Below, in pieces: positions 6,464 through 13,726 of a DNA stretch of 15,079 nucleotides (its first letter is position 1; every line of letters starts with the position of its first letter). Position numbers and translations under genes: made by a program. The notes under the pieces were generated by a model. That model ran no database searches. It had not been told where the DNA came from and was given only the letters and a program-made list of their open reading frames with translations. Source of the DNA: an uncultured Clostridia bacterium (lineage in GTDB: Bacteria; Bacillota; Clostridia; Christensenellales; UBA1242); NCBI GenBank assembly GCA_947631485.1, contig CANRLJ010000007.1, positions 1 through 15,079 on the forward strand, read 5' to 3'.

Positions 6464-8154
6464 AGAAGATTTTTCAAATAGCAATCTATGACTTTAAGCG
6501 TCTGATAGCAAACCCATACACAATCACCACCATGATTGCGGTTTTTATCGCACTCATAATTTGGAGCTCTTGCGTAAAAATCCCAACCGCCCCTGTCTAT
6601 AAGGCAAATCTGACCGGAGCAACGGTTGCAGAAGTGTATGCCGACTTCAAATCAAACAATGCCGAGCGAGACACTCAAAACAAACTGGATGGATATTTGA
6701 GAGACGCAAATTTGTATATTGAAAACATGCAAAAGACCACTGCCGCTGAAAATCTTGACATACAAACCATAAACACAATCAAAAGCACCTTTTCAGAACT
6801 CGAAAAGAATTTGAAGGTATATATGACCCCAGGAGAATATGGCGAAACAGCAGACAAAAACGCAATGCGCACCCAACTTAATGACGGCTCAACGGCTTTG
6901 ACAAATTTGGTGAACAATTTCAAAAGATATGACAAATTTGAAAGTTGCTTGTTTTTCACAAAATCACAGTTTGCAACACTTGAAAAATTGGAAGAATTCT
7001 ACAGGCAAACCAAGGCAAAATCCGATGAAGAGGCATTTGACGAACTTGGAAAACACACCTCCTACTTCAAGACCATATCACAGATTTCCACCGGAACTTT
7101 TGGCTTTGACGAAGAACAGTTGCAGGCAATAAAATCCACCTACATAAGCCCAGCAAACACAAAGAAAAACGCGCTGCAAACAGCAATAGAAAGTTTTTAT
7201 TCATCAAACAGAACATCAAACAAAGCGGAAGACACCAACAAACTGAGAAACCTGATTACAAACTACAAACTCACCTGTGAAAGCGTAAAAACCGGTGTTG
7301 TGTATGAGTTGGAACTGATCATATTCAATCACTTCCACCAAATAGACTCACTGTATGGCTTTCAATCAATAATCCCTGAAAATCACGAAAACGAACTTGC
7401 AAGAATACAATATTTCCTAAATGACGAAAGTTTAAATTTCACACAAGGCCAAGAGCCACTAAACTTCAATTCGGCTTCATACGCAGCCTCTGCCTATGAC
7501 CACGCCTACTATGTTTTAAGCATATTAGGATTTTTGAACATACTCTTTGCCATCTTTTGTGCCTACAAACTGTTTGGCAGAGACAGAAGAAACGGCAAAA
7601 TGGATGTCATCTTGTCACAAGATGTCACCTTTGGTCAAACCTTTGCCGGCAAATTCACCGCTGTTGTGTTCATCTCTTCGTTTATAATTTTTGTGTTCAC
7701 CATATTCATAACAATTGGTGCGGTCATCTTTTTCCAGTCCTTGCCTGGAAGCATCTTGGCTGTGTTCAACCTTTCCACACCATACAGCATCCATCCATTT
7801 CTGTTTTTGATTATCAAAATGGCGGGATATGAACTGCAAGCAATCTTCTATGCCACCCTGACCATCTTCCTCATGAACTGCTCTCGAAGATTTGACCTGA
7901 TGTTTATAATCTCTCTCCTCATATATGCCATTGCCACAATCTGCAATATATATCTAAACGGCACGCTGATTTACTGCTTGCTGCCATTTATTCATGCCGA
8001 CCTGACATCGTTTTTGGGTGGAGGGACAATGGCAACGGGCTTCCTAAAAACCTCATTATACACATATGGAAACTTCTTCATATCGCTTGCCTACTATCTT
8101 GTGGTGATAATTTTGTTCTACAACCTTACAAACCAACTGTTTAAACGAAACTAG
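6460..8154 (+). CDS. ABC-2 type transporter permease with large external domain
   Basis: 564 aa. The start is GTG at 6460, overlapping the ATPase stop, with AAGGAGGA at 6443-6450. One N-terminal helix (about 21-38) is followed by a roughly 300-residue polar domain (about 40-347), rich in Lys, Glu, Thr and Asn, that should face outside. A C-terminal block then holds about five helices (near 350-370, 401-425, 445-468, 478-498 and 535-555). Between the second and third helices, a cytosolic segment FGRDRRNGKMDVILSQ leads into FGQTFAGKF, the form seen in ABC-2 permeases where they meet the ATPase. With the upstream ATPase it should form an exporter. The cargo cannot be told from sequence; lipid, peptide or drug export are all possible. 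The operon ends at a hairpin 8177-8204. Confidence 0.88.
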   Translation: MKKIFQIAIYDFKRLIANPYTITTMIAVFIALIIWSSCVKIPTAPVYKANLTGATVAEVYADFKSNNAERDTQNKLDGYLRDANLYIENMQKTTAAENLDIQTINTIKSTFSELEKNLKVYMTPGEYGETADKNAMRTQLNDGSTALTNLVNNFKRYDKFESCLFFTKSQFATLEKLEEFYRQTKAKSDEEAFDELGKHTSYFKTISQISTGTFGFDEEQLQAIKSTYISPANTKKNALQTAIESFYSSNRTSNKAEDTNKLRNLITNYKLTCESVKTGVVYELELIIFNHFHQIDSLYGFQSIIPENHENELARIQYFLNDESLNFTQGQEPLNFNSASYAASAYDHAYYVLSILGFLNILFAIFCAYKLFGRDRRNGKMDVILSQDVTFGQTFAGKFTAVVFISSFIIFVFTIFITIGAVIFFQSLPGSILAVFNLSTPYSIHPFLFLIIKMAGYELQAIFYATLTIFLMNCSRRFDLMFIISLLIYAIATICNIYLNGTLIYCLLPFIHADLTSFLGGGTMATGFLKTSLYTYGNFFISLAYYLVVIILFYNLTNQLFKRN

Positions 8155-8176
8155 AAACAATTTTTAAAATAACAAC

Positions 8177-8204
8177 AAAAAATTTGCACTACGCAAATTT
8201 TTTT
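8177..8204 (+). terminator. Intrinsic terminator of the ABC operon, overlapping the degV promoter
   Basis: An 11-bp stem, AAAAAATTTGC (8177-8187) with GCAAATTTTTT, a five-base loop ACTAC and a T run to 8204. It begins 22 bases after the permease stop codon. The degV -35 box (TTGCAC, 8184-8189) lies in its left arm and loop. Confidence 0.7.
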
Positions 8205-8212
8205 GATAAAAT
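8184..8212 (+). promoter_or_regulatory. degV promoter
   Basis: TTGCAC (8184-8189), a 17-base spacer and TAAAAT (8207-8212). The spacer runs through the right arm of the upstream terminator. The predicted leader is about 13 nt, just enough to include GAGGAG before the ATG at 8232. Confidence 0.55.
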
Positions 8213-8231
8213 AAAAAGTGAGGAGTTTGTT

Positions 8232-9074
8232 ATGAATTACAAAATTATCACAGAGGCTTCCGTTGATATGCCAACAGAATTCGCAAAAGAAAATGACATC
8301 ACAATCTTGCCTATTGAAGTAAACTTTGGCGGAGAACTCTATCCCGAAGGCATGCCATCGGACCAATTTTATAAGAAACTGAAAACCACAGGAATAATCC
8401 CAAAGACCAGCCAGCCAAACCAATATAAGTTCGAGACAGCATACAGCGAATATGTAAACAAGCCAGATTGGTTTGTCATAACCGTCGTGATTTCTTCCGA
8501 CCTTGCAGGCACGATTGCCCAAGCAAAAAACGCTGTCGACAACCTGAAGATGAAAAATGTGTATATATGTGACAGCCGGGTCACCACATTTGCCGAAGGC
8601 GCTCTCATCGTGGAACTTGTAAAATATATAAAGGCACACAAAAGCGCCCCAACACAGCAGATAATCGACTTTTTGGAAGCCCTCAAATCAAGAGTTCGCC
8701 TTGTGGCAGTTGTTGGAGACCTTAAATACTTAAAACTTGGCGGAAGACTGAACACTGCAAGTTATTTGGCAGCGTCTGTTTTAAATATAAAGCCAATCAT
8801 AAACCTTGACGGCGGAAAAGTGAACAATGTTGCAAAGAAACGCGGAGAAAAGGCAGCAAACGAATATTTGGTTGAGTGCGCAAATAAGCGTGACCCAAAC
8901 TTTCCAATCTATTTTGGCCACTCTGCAAACCCAAGCCTAATCACAAAGTTTTTGGATGAAGAGGCGGACAAACTTGGGGTTGATAAAAACAATTCCAGAA
9001 TATATGAAATTGGCTGCGTTGTAGGAACGCACGCCGGCCCAGATTGCTATGGCCTGGTGTATTTTGAAAGATAG
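8232..9074 (+). CDS. DegV family fatty-acid-binding protein (FakB-like)
   Basis: 280 aa, the usual DegV length. Proteins of this family bind a fatty acid and present it to the FakA kinase for acyl-phosphate formation and phospholipid synthesis. Visible family motifs are an N-terminal KIITEASVDMP, then TSQPNQ, the lipid-head-group loop VISSDLAGT, LGGRL (169-173), YFGHSANP and a C-terminal VVGTHAGPDCYG. ATG 8232 is preferred over a TTG 48 bases upstream because it follows GAGGAG at a good distance and starts with MNYKIIT, as the family does. Bacteria often have several DegV paralogues; the ligand cannot be assigned, and no FakA is in the window. It ends in a strong bidirectional terminator. Confidence 0.93.
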   Translation: MNYKIITEASVDMPTEFAKENDITILPIEVNFGGELYPEGMPSDQFYKKLKTTGIIPKTSQPNQYKFETAYSEYVNKPDWFVITVVISSDLAGTIAQAKNAVDNLKMKNVYICDSRVTTFAEGALIVELVKYIKAHKSAPTQQIIDFLEALKSRVRLVAVVGDLKYLKLGGRLNTASYLAASVLNIKPIINLDGGKVNNVAKKRGEKAANEYLVECANKRDPNFPIYFGHSANPSLITKFLDEEADKLGVDKNNSRIYEIGCVVGTHAGPDCYGLVYFER

Positions 9075-9097
9075 TCGCCTTGCAACATAACAAAAAT

Positions 9098-9124
9098 AAA
9101 AAATGGCATCTCTGCCATTTTTTT
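9098..9124. terminator. Bidirectional terminator between degV and the lipoprotein gene
   Basis: An 11-bp stem AAAAAATGGCA / TGCCATTTTTT with a TCTC loop, flanked by A and T runs so that it works on both strands between two convergent genes. Outer arms TTGCAACA (9080-9087) and TGTTGCAA (9124-9131) are also perfectly complementary and could extend the structure. Confidence 0.88.
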
Positions 9125-9138
9125 GTTGCAATCTTTAA

Positions 9139-10746
9139 TCACACCGTCAACTTCCATGTAAATTCAAATTCTTCCACCCTGTCCTCTGTGACTTGGAATT
9201 CATACCCATGGAGTTGAATTGCTCCTTCTGCGTTGCTGATTGTTCCCACCACAACATTACCAAGAGTTGCATTAAAGCAAACAAATCTGTCAGCAAACAC
9301 CTTCACTCTGTTGTAGCCATATGAGCCATATATGATGTCCTCTGCGTCTCCGTAATGGAACAAGTTTATGCTTCTTTCGTGGCTGTCATATTTGAAATAC
9401 CACTGCCGATTATACTTGTTGTCTTGCAGTTCACGTGCAGATGGGTCTGTGTAGCCATCAAGCTTATAGTTGACACCACTTTCCACCATGATAGAATTGG
9501 AATCGGATTCAAAAACATAGGTCACATCGTCATAAACAAACGAAAGTTGTGATTCATCAACTGTTGCGGTGTAAAGTTTTTCTACAATTTGTTCTCCATT
9601 ATCAAAATACAAAGTCAGGTTGATTTGCCCATCAGCAGTTGTGTATGGCACATATTGTCTGAAATAATAGCCTCTATAAAATTCTTCACTGATGTATATT
9701 CCAATTGCTGCATAACCATTTTTCAATGCAACAAATGCAAGTTTTGCGGTCTCATCAAGAACCTCGTCGTCAGAAATAGACTTAATCGTGTAAACTTTTT
9801 CTTCGGTTTCAACATAATCTCCGGTTCTTTCCAATTTCATAGGTGTTTCGGTGACATAAACATCATATCCTTGACTGTAAGTGTATGTGTGTGCGTCAAA
9901 ATCATAAGAATTGTCTTGATTTTGTGTAAGTCTTCCGACAACCTTTTCGTTCATATCATATCGGCTGATGATAAAAATGTCTCCATAAAAGATTGCCTCT
10001 CCCAAATCACGCCCCTCTTCTTCCCTGCTATCAACTATGAAGATGTTTTGATTTTCTTCAAGCACAGTGTCAAAATGCTCTGGGCCAAGTTCGGCTGAAT
10101 ATTTGCCAACTTGCAAACGGGTCTCTTGCCCTGAAAACTTTTCGAAGGTGTAAACAACACTTTCCATGTCGGTGAACTTCATTTCAACTTCAATATTTCC
10201 GTTTTTCAACACCCTCTCTTCGTGATCCACATACACATCATCGCCAAGAAGGTCGGCCACAATTTTGTATCCGTCCATAGAATAGTCATAGTCCGTGCCA
10301 ATGAAATATTCAACATCGCTCACAAGCCCAATGTCAAGTTTTCCGTCTTTGAAATACAAAAAGTCGTTTTTGTAATAAGTTTCAGGCAGGTCACTGCTCA
10401 CGCTTGTGCAAGTAAACAACCCGTCAAGCACATCCCCAGCACTTTTGAAAGTTGCTGAGACCATGACATTTTCTCTTGGCATAACAAATTTTCCAAACCC
10501 GTTTTCGTCAACCGTGATTGGATGTTGGTTGTATGTAACTTCGTCAACAAGATAGCCATCGTTTGGCTTGACTTGCACCCAAACCGATGTGCCCTCTTTT
10601 GCCTCTTGTGTGCTGACCGAAACAATGCCGTTTTGTATGTTTAAGTCCACCATCACGCCATAAGTTTGCTCTCCGCATGCAACAAGCCCAAAAGACAAAA
10701 CAAAAAGTGCAAAACAAGTCAAAAGTAAAAGAACTTTCTTTCTCAT
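9139..10746 (-). CDS. Large beta-rich surface lipoprotein with an N-terminal repeat domain
   Basis: 535 aa. MRKKVLLLLT and a hydrophobic stretch lead to the lipobox LVAC, with Cys24 as the predicted lipidated residue, so it should be exported and anchored on the outer face of the membrane. Residues about 29-103 resemble the bacterial repeat seen in many Gram-positive surface proteins: an EGTSVWVQVKPNDGYLVDEV strand pattern, then a GFGKFVMPRENVMVSATF ending. The remaining roughly 430 residues are acidic and rich in Tyr, Asp, Val and Thr, with alternating patterns typical of beta structure. Recurring pieces such as VVYTFEKF and VTYVFESD hint at lipocalin-like or other beta modules. I do not recognise a function; binding or adhesion is inference. 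The start is set by AAGGAGAG six bases before the ATG. Confidence 0.88.
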   Translation of the reverse strand: MRKKVLLLLTCFALFVLSFGLVACGEQTYGVMVDLNIQNGIVSVSTQEAKEGTSVWVQVKPNDGYLVDEVTYNQHPITVDENGFGKFVMPRENVMVSATFKSAGDVLDGLFTCTSVSSDLPETYYKNDFLYFKDGKLDIGLVSDVEYFIGTDYDYSMDGYKIVADLLGDDVYVDHEERVLKNGNIEVEMKFTDMESVVYTFEKFSGQETRLQVGKYSAELGPEHFDTVLEENQNIFIVDSREEEGRDLGEAIFYGDIFIISRYDMNEKVVGRLTQNQDNSYDFDAHTYTYSQGYDVYVTETPMKLERTGDYVETEEKVYTIKSISDDEVLDETAKLAFVALKNGYAAIGIYISEEFYRGYYFRQYVPYTTADGQINLTLYFDNGEQIVEKLYTATVDESQLSFVYDDVTYVFESDSNSIMVESGVNYKLDGYTDPSARELQDNKYNRQWYFKYDSHERSINLFHYGDAEDIIYGSYGYNRVKVFADRFVCFNATLGNVVVGTISNAEGAIQLHGYEFQVTEDRVEEFEFTWKLTV

Positions 10747-10766
10747 ATCATGCTCTCCTTGCTTTT

Positions 10767-10796
10767 ATTTTAAACAAAAGCAAAACAAGTTGTCAA
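10767..10796 (-). promoter_or_regulatory. Promoter of the lipoprotein gene
   Basis: Minus strand TTGACA (10791-10796), an 18-base spacer and TAAAAT (10767-10772). The predicted start near 10760 falls at the edge of the AAGGAGAG site (10753-10760), so the leader is very short. Confidence 0.65.
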
Positions 10797-10835
10797 GTTT
10801 ACAACAAATATATAATATATTTTTACGATATTCTT

Positions 10836-11051
10836 TCAAATTATTCTGTTTCCAAAGGGTTTTATTCGAGAGGCAGGAATTTCGATGTTAAAGACATATC
10901 CCTCGCCCTCCCTTTTAAATCTGACAACAACTTCGTCCTTCAAAAGGAAAAAATTGTTTGCAATTTCAGACACCTCTTCCTTCAAAATTTCTGCAACTTG
11001 CGACAAGTTTGAAAATTTGTCTTTAATCAAAAGTTCGTCCAATCTTGCCAT
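10836..11051 (-). CDS. Short MinE-like protein
   Basis: 71 aa. The ATG at 11051 is chosen because GAGGAGG lies five bases upstream, within and just after the end of minD; the reading frame also runs further upstream but only as a shadow of minD. Residues about 22-60 (ILKEEVSEIANNFF, then EVVVRFKREG and YVFNIEIP) align by eye with the C-terminal topological-specificity domain of MinE (KDILEVI...YV...MVTVQLEQ...LELNVTLP). Standard MinE is about 85-90 aa. The N-terminal part is short here and shows no clear anti-MinCD helix (RLQIIVA-type). The position directly after minD supports a MinE role, which would be to move MinD off the membrane at midcell. It could instead be an unrelated small partner of MinD. 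No terminator is clear after it. Confidence 0.6.
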   Translation of the reverse strand: MARLDELLIKDKFSNLSQVAEILKEEVSEIANNFFLLKDEVVVRFKREGEGYVFNIEIPASRIKPFGNRII

Positions 11052-11061
11052 AAAAACCTCC

Positions 11062-11856
11062 TCAATCGACGATTTTTTTAAGATTTCTCTTAAAATAACC
11101 CACAAATCCGCGATATTTATATGTGCAATCATATATTTTCTTGCAGCCACTGTGTATGTTTTCTGCCAAAAGTGTAAACGCTCTGGCGCTCTCTCCATCA
11201 AGCATAATCCTTCCATCACAAGACATCTTGGTGACAACATCGTCCTCAGGAACAACCCCCAAAAGCGGTATGTTCATCGCCTTTACAATGCTTTCAATAT
11301 TCATCATCTCTCCAGACAAAAGCAGGTCACCCCTCATGCGATTTATCACAAGCCCTTTGCTTTCAATGTTATATTGTGACAAGAGTCCAACAACCTTGTC
11401 GGCGTCTCTGATGCTTGAAAGGTGTGGCGTGACAACAATCAGTGCCTCATTTGCTGGAAAAACTGCTCGGTGAAAGCCAGCCTCAACCCCAGCAGGGCAA
11501 TCAATCAAAATATAGTCAAAAGAGTGGTCGATGATGTCGATTATGTTTTTGATGTGTTCGCCAGAAATCTTGCTTGAGGAATATGTGTGAGATGAGGGCA
11601 AAAGATACAAAGACGGATAGTTTTGGTCTTGAATCAATGCTTGCCTGACGCGGCACTTTCCAGACACCACATCCGTGATGTCAAAAACAACCTGTCTTTC
11701 CATGCCCATGATGACATCAAGGTTGTTTAAGCCAATGTCCACATCAAGCAGCGCCACCCTAAAGCCAAGCCTTGAAAGATAAACGCCAAGGTTTGCACAA
11801 ATGGTGGTTTTTCCGACACCACCCTTACCACTTGTAACAACAATTTTTCTTGCCAT
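11062..11856 (-). CDS. minD: Septum-site determining ATPase MinD
   Basis: 264 aa. A membrane-associated ATPase of the ParA/MinD family that helps place the division septum. The deviant Walker A is GKGGVGKTT (10-18) with the signature Lys11. The A' motif is LLDVDIGLNNLD (Asp38, Asp40), and Walker B is ILIDCPAG (Asp119). The last residues, YRGFVGYFKRNLKKIVD, form a basic amphipathic helix as in the MinD membrane-targeting sequence, which separates it from soluble ParA or FlhG proteins. The start is supported by TAGGAG seven bases upstream. The MinE-like gene starts 10 bases after its stop, so they form an operon. No minC is in the window. A promoter (TTTGCA-17-TAAAAT) lies just upstream. Confidence 0.93.
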   Translation of the reverse strand: MARKIVVTSGKGGVGKTTICANLGVYLSRLGFRVALLDVDIGLNNLDVIMGMERQVVFDITDVVSGKCRVRQALIQDQNYPSLYLLPSSHTYSSSKISGEHIKNIIDIIDHSFDYILIDCPAGVEAGFHRAVFPANEALIVVTPHLSSIRDADKVVGLLSQYNIESKGLVINRMRGDLLLSGEMMNIESIVKAMNIPLLGVVPEDDVVTKMSCDGRIMLDGESARAFTLLAENIHSGCKKIYDCTYKYRGFVGYFKRNLKKIVD

Positions 11857-11875
11857 AAAACTGCTCCTAAAAACA

Positions 11876-11904
11876 ATTTTACACGCACAACAATTTGATG
11901 CAAA
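11876..11904 (-). promoter_or_regulatory. minD operon promoter
   Basis: Minus strand TTTGCA (11899-11904), a 17-base spacer and TAAAAT (11876-11881). It lies between the rnpB terminator and minD, so the operon need not depend on readthrough from rnpB. The -35 box is only a moderate match. Confidence 0.5.
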
Positions 11905-11950
11905 GTTGATGAAAAAAAATAAATGTCGTTTCTTGACTAATAAGGAAGAA

Positions 11951-11977
11951 AATAAAAAAAACAGCCTTATGGCTGTT
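11951..11977 (-). terminator. rnpB terminator
   Basis: Minus strand 7-bp stem AACAGCC-ATAA-GGCTGTT (11977 down to 11960), followed by a T-rich tail (11951-11960). It lies directly after the 3' end of RNase P RNA. Confidence 0.85.
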
Positions 11978-11979
11978 TA

Positions 11980-12318
11980 CAGTTGACTATAAGCCGAGTT
12001 CTGTATTGGATGGTCATCTATCCAGACTTACTGTCGCCAATAAGTTCAAGCGATACTTTTGTTGGATGTGAAAGAACGCACATGTATCCAAACTTAATCT
12101 TGCATCGAGTGGGGTTTACAGAGCGGCGATTGTTGCCAACCGCCCGGTAGGCTCTTGCCCTACCTTTCCACCATCACCATCTTTCGATGGCAGTCTATTT
12201 CTGTTGCACTTTCCTTAGAGTCGCCTCCACCAGCCGTTAACTGGCACCCTGTTCTTTTGATGCTCGGACTTTCCTCTCTGTGTCCATCACAGACACACAG
12301 CGACCATCTGGTCAACTG
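11980..12318 (-). ncRNA. rnpB: RNase P RNA (type A-like)
   Basis: Catalytic RNA of RNase P, which removes the 5' leader of pre-tRNAs. Read on the minus strand, it shows the universal conserved pieces in order: GAGGAAAGTCCG (12265-12276) near the 5' end, GGGTGCCAG, GGAAAGTGCAACAGAAA, the TAGATGACC block, and ACAGAACTCGGCTTATAG at the 3' end. The ends are set by an 8-bp P1 helix pairing CAGTTGAC (12311-12318) with GTCAACTG (11980-11987). The total of about 340 nt and the P13/P14-like region fit type A rather than the Bacillus type B. In the L15 region the loop reads CTGTAAACCCC, where the common form has GGTAAAC. The exact 5' end could be one to three bases further out. Confidence 0.95.
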
Positions 12319-12326
12319 ACTGTATT

Positions 12327-12355
12327 ATAATATCACAAAAATGCAAAAAAAGCAA
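12327..12355 (-). promoter_or_regulatory. rnpB promoter
   Basis: Minus strand TTGCTT (12350-12355), a 17-base spacer and TATTAT (12327-12332), which overlaps a perfect TATAAT (12324-12329). The start is expected close to 12318-12320, which agrees with the P1 helix boundary. Confidence 0.65.
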
Positions 12356-12441
12356 TATAAAAAGCAAAAAATAAGAAAAAATGCATAAATTTCATACAAA
12401 ACACACAAATTTTACATATTTTTTAAAATGTAAATTTTCGT

Positions 12442-12471
12442 TTGATATTTTGCAAGAATTTATGATATACT
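12442..12471 (+). promoter_or_regulatory. Promoter of the Rho-like gene
   Basis: TTGATA (12442-12447), an 18-base spacer and TATACT (12466-12471). The predicted leader is about 35 nt and contains AAGGAG (12501-12506). The 12356-12441 stretch between the divergent promoters is very AT-rich. It holds only an imperfect dyad around TTTTACAT / ATGTAAAT, and I see no gene in it. Confidence 0.6.
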
Positions 12472-12512
12472 ATCATTGAGATTATGTTTACAATCATACT
12501 AAGGAGAAAAAT

Positions 12513-13694
12513 ATGACAAAACCTACATACGAATTTAAAAATCTTACAAAGTCACAACAAGCGTGTTTGTCACTGATTGAAAGTTTGGGAATATATGAAT
12601 TGCGCGCCTTGGCAAGAATTTTTGGCGACGCCTCCCCAACAACAATAAAAAGAAATGACCACATAAAAATTGTCATGGAAAAAATAATCTCCGGCGAAGA
12701 TTTAAAACCAATCCCAATGCGTCAAGGCCGCCCATACAAAGAACTCAGCAATATTGAAGGCATCTTGGCAGAACTGTCTCAAATAACCGGAAAGGACTAC
12801 ACCCTAAAGACAAACCAACAAATAAACACCACAAATCAAACAAAAGCAGTCATTTTCAGGCAAGCAGAACAAGAAATTCTGCAAAAAAAGTTGTTTCCAC
12901 TTGAAGTAAGTGGAATAGTAAAGCAAAATGGCGACAAAGACCTGTTTTTGATAAGCCAAAACAACGGAAAAATTGTGTTTATTCCAAAGGATTTTGACGC
13001 AAGAATAAAACCAAACGACTACATAAGCGGAAGGGCTGTTGTGATGAACGCAGACAAAGAATACATTCTTGAAAAACTGCACGAAATAAACTATCAAACA
13101 GCAAGCACCTACAAGGAAAGCATCGGAGAATATGTCCTTGATGTTCCAAGCGTCAAACTTGCCAACACCCCATTTGTCTTGGGCGGAAAATATGTCTTAA
13201 ATCAAGAACGCTTCACAAACAATGTTCCTGCCATAAAAAGTTTGATTCAAAAACTGAAAAAAGAAAAGATAATCACCCTTGCTTGCATACCAAATGTCAT
13301 GTATGAAGATTTGATGGACTTGCAATCCTTGGGCTTTGACAATGCCTTCCTCATCAAATATGACGAAAACCCTTTCAGCACATATGAAACTGTGACGGCT
13401 TTCATAGACCACACCACTCGCCTGCAAGAACAGGGCAAAAACATTGCATTGTTTGTTCAGGACATCACAACCTTGGCAAATGGCATAGATTTTGCTTTTA
13501 AAAACAACACAAAAGCCCTTATGGGTCACACAGAAATGGCGGTGGACTGTGTCAAACGCCTTGTCAGACTTGCAAAAGCAGGACAAATGCAAAAACACAC
13601 AACTCTCTTCACAACTTTGGACAATGCTGATTTGTTTGACCAAACTTATGTGTCGGCGGTCTATAAGGTTTCAAAAAAGGTGGATTTGAAATAG
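12513..13694 (+). CDS. Rho-like protein without P-loop (degenerate transcription termination factor homologue)
   Basis: 393 aa. The order of domains follows termination factor Rho. A helical N-terminal part (about 10-60) precedes a polar linker (about 65-125). An OB/cold-shock-like RNA-binding domain follows (130-195: SGIVKQNGDKDLFLI, then IVFIPKDFDARIKPNDYISG, as in the FGFL...DIYVSPSQIRRFNLRTGD block of Rho). Last is an ATPase-like domain. There, RLQEQGKNIALFVQDITTLANG (303-324) matches Rho RLVEHKKDVIILLDSITRLARA, keeping the Walker B Asp317. HTTLFTTL matches SLTIIATAL. The P-loop position (225-240) reads GKYVLNQERFTNNVPA with no GKT. The protein ends where Rho has its MELHL strand, so the arginine finger and R-loop are absent. 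The start follows AAGGAG. It is probably an intact gene encoding a pseudo-ATPase that may bind RNA. Confidence 0.82.
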   Translation: MTKPTYEFKNLTKSQQACLSLIESLGIYELRALARIFGDASPTTIKRNDHIKIVMEKIISGEDLKPIPMRQGRPYKELSNIEGILAELSQITGKDYTLKTNQQINTTNQTKAVIFRQAEQEILQKKLFPLEVSGIVKQNGDKDLFLISQNNGKIVFIPKDFDARIKPNDYISGRAVVMNADKEYILEKLHEINYQTASTYKESIGEYVLDVPSVKLANTPFVLGGKYVLNQERFTNNVPAIKSLIQKLKKEKIITLACIPNVMYEDLMDLQSLGFDNAFLIKYDENPFSTYETVTAFIDHTTRLQEQGKNIALFVQDITTLANGIDFAFKNNTKALMGHTEMAVDCVKRLVRLAKAGQMQKHTTLFTTLDNADLFDQTYVSAVYKVSKKVDLK

Positions 13695-13724
13695 AAAGCG
13701 CAAAACCTGCGTTTTCTTTTTTTT
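13694..13724 (+). terminator. Terminator of the Rho-like gene
   Basis: 8-bp stem GAAAGCGC (13694-13701) with GCGTTTTC (13709-13716), including one G-U pair, a seven-base loop and eight Ts. The stem begins on the last base of the stop codon. Confidence 0.85.
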
Positions 13725-13726
13725 GT

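Noticed and set aside
8151..8639. Minus-strand 162-codon open frame over the start of degV
   Set aside because: It covers the degV promoter, ribosome site and N-terminal motifs. The His/Cys/Phe-rich translation is typical of an antisense shadow.
9589..10098. Plus-strand 169-codon open frame within the lipoprotein gene
   Set aside because: It is antisense to a gene with a signal peptide, lipobox and ribosome site. There is no promoter or ribosome site of its own.
11062..11255. Upstream extension of the MinE-like frame to an ATG at 11255
   Set aside because: The extension overlaps minD in another frame and has no family features. The strong GAGGAGG before 11051 marks the real start.
12356..12441. 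AT-rich stretch between rnpB and the Rho-like gene as a possible small RNA or gene
   Set aside because: There is only low-complexity A/T sequence and an imperfect dyad, with no reading frame, ribosome site or convincing promoter-terminator pair.
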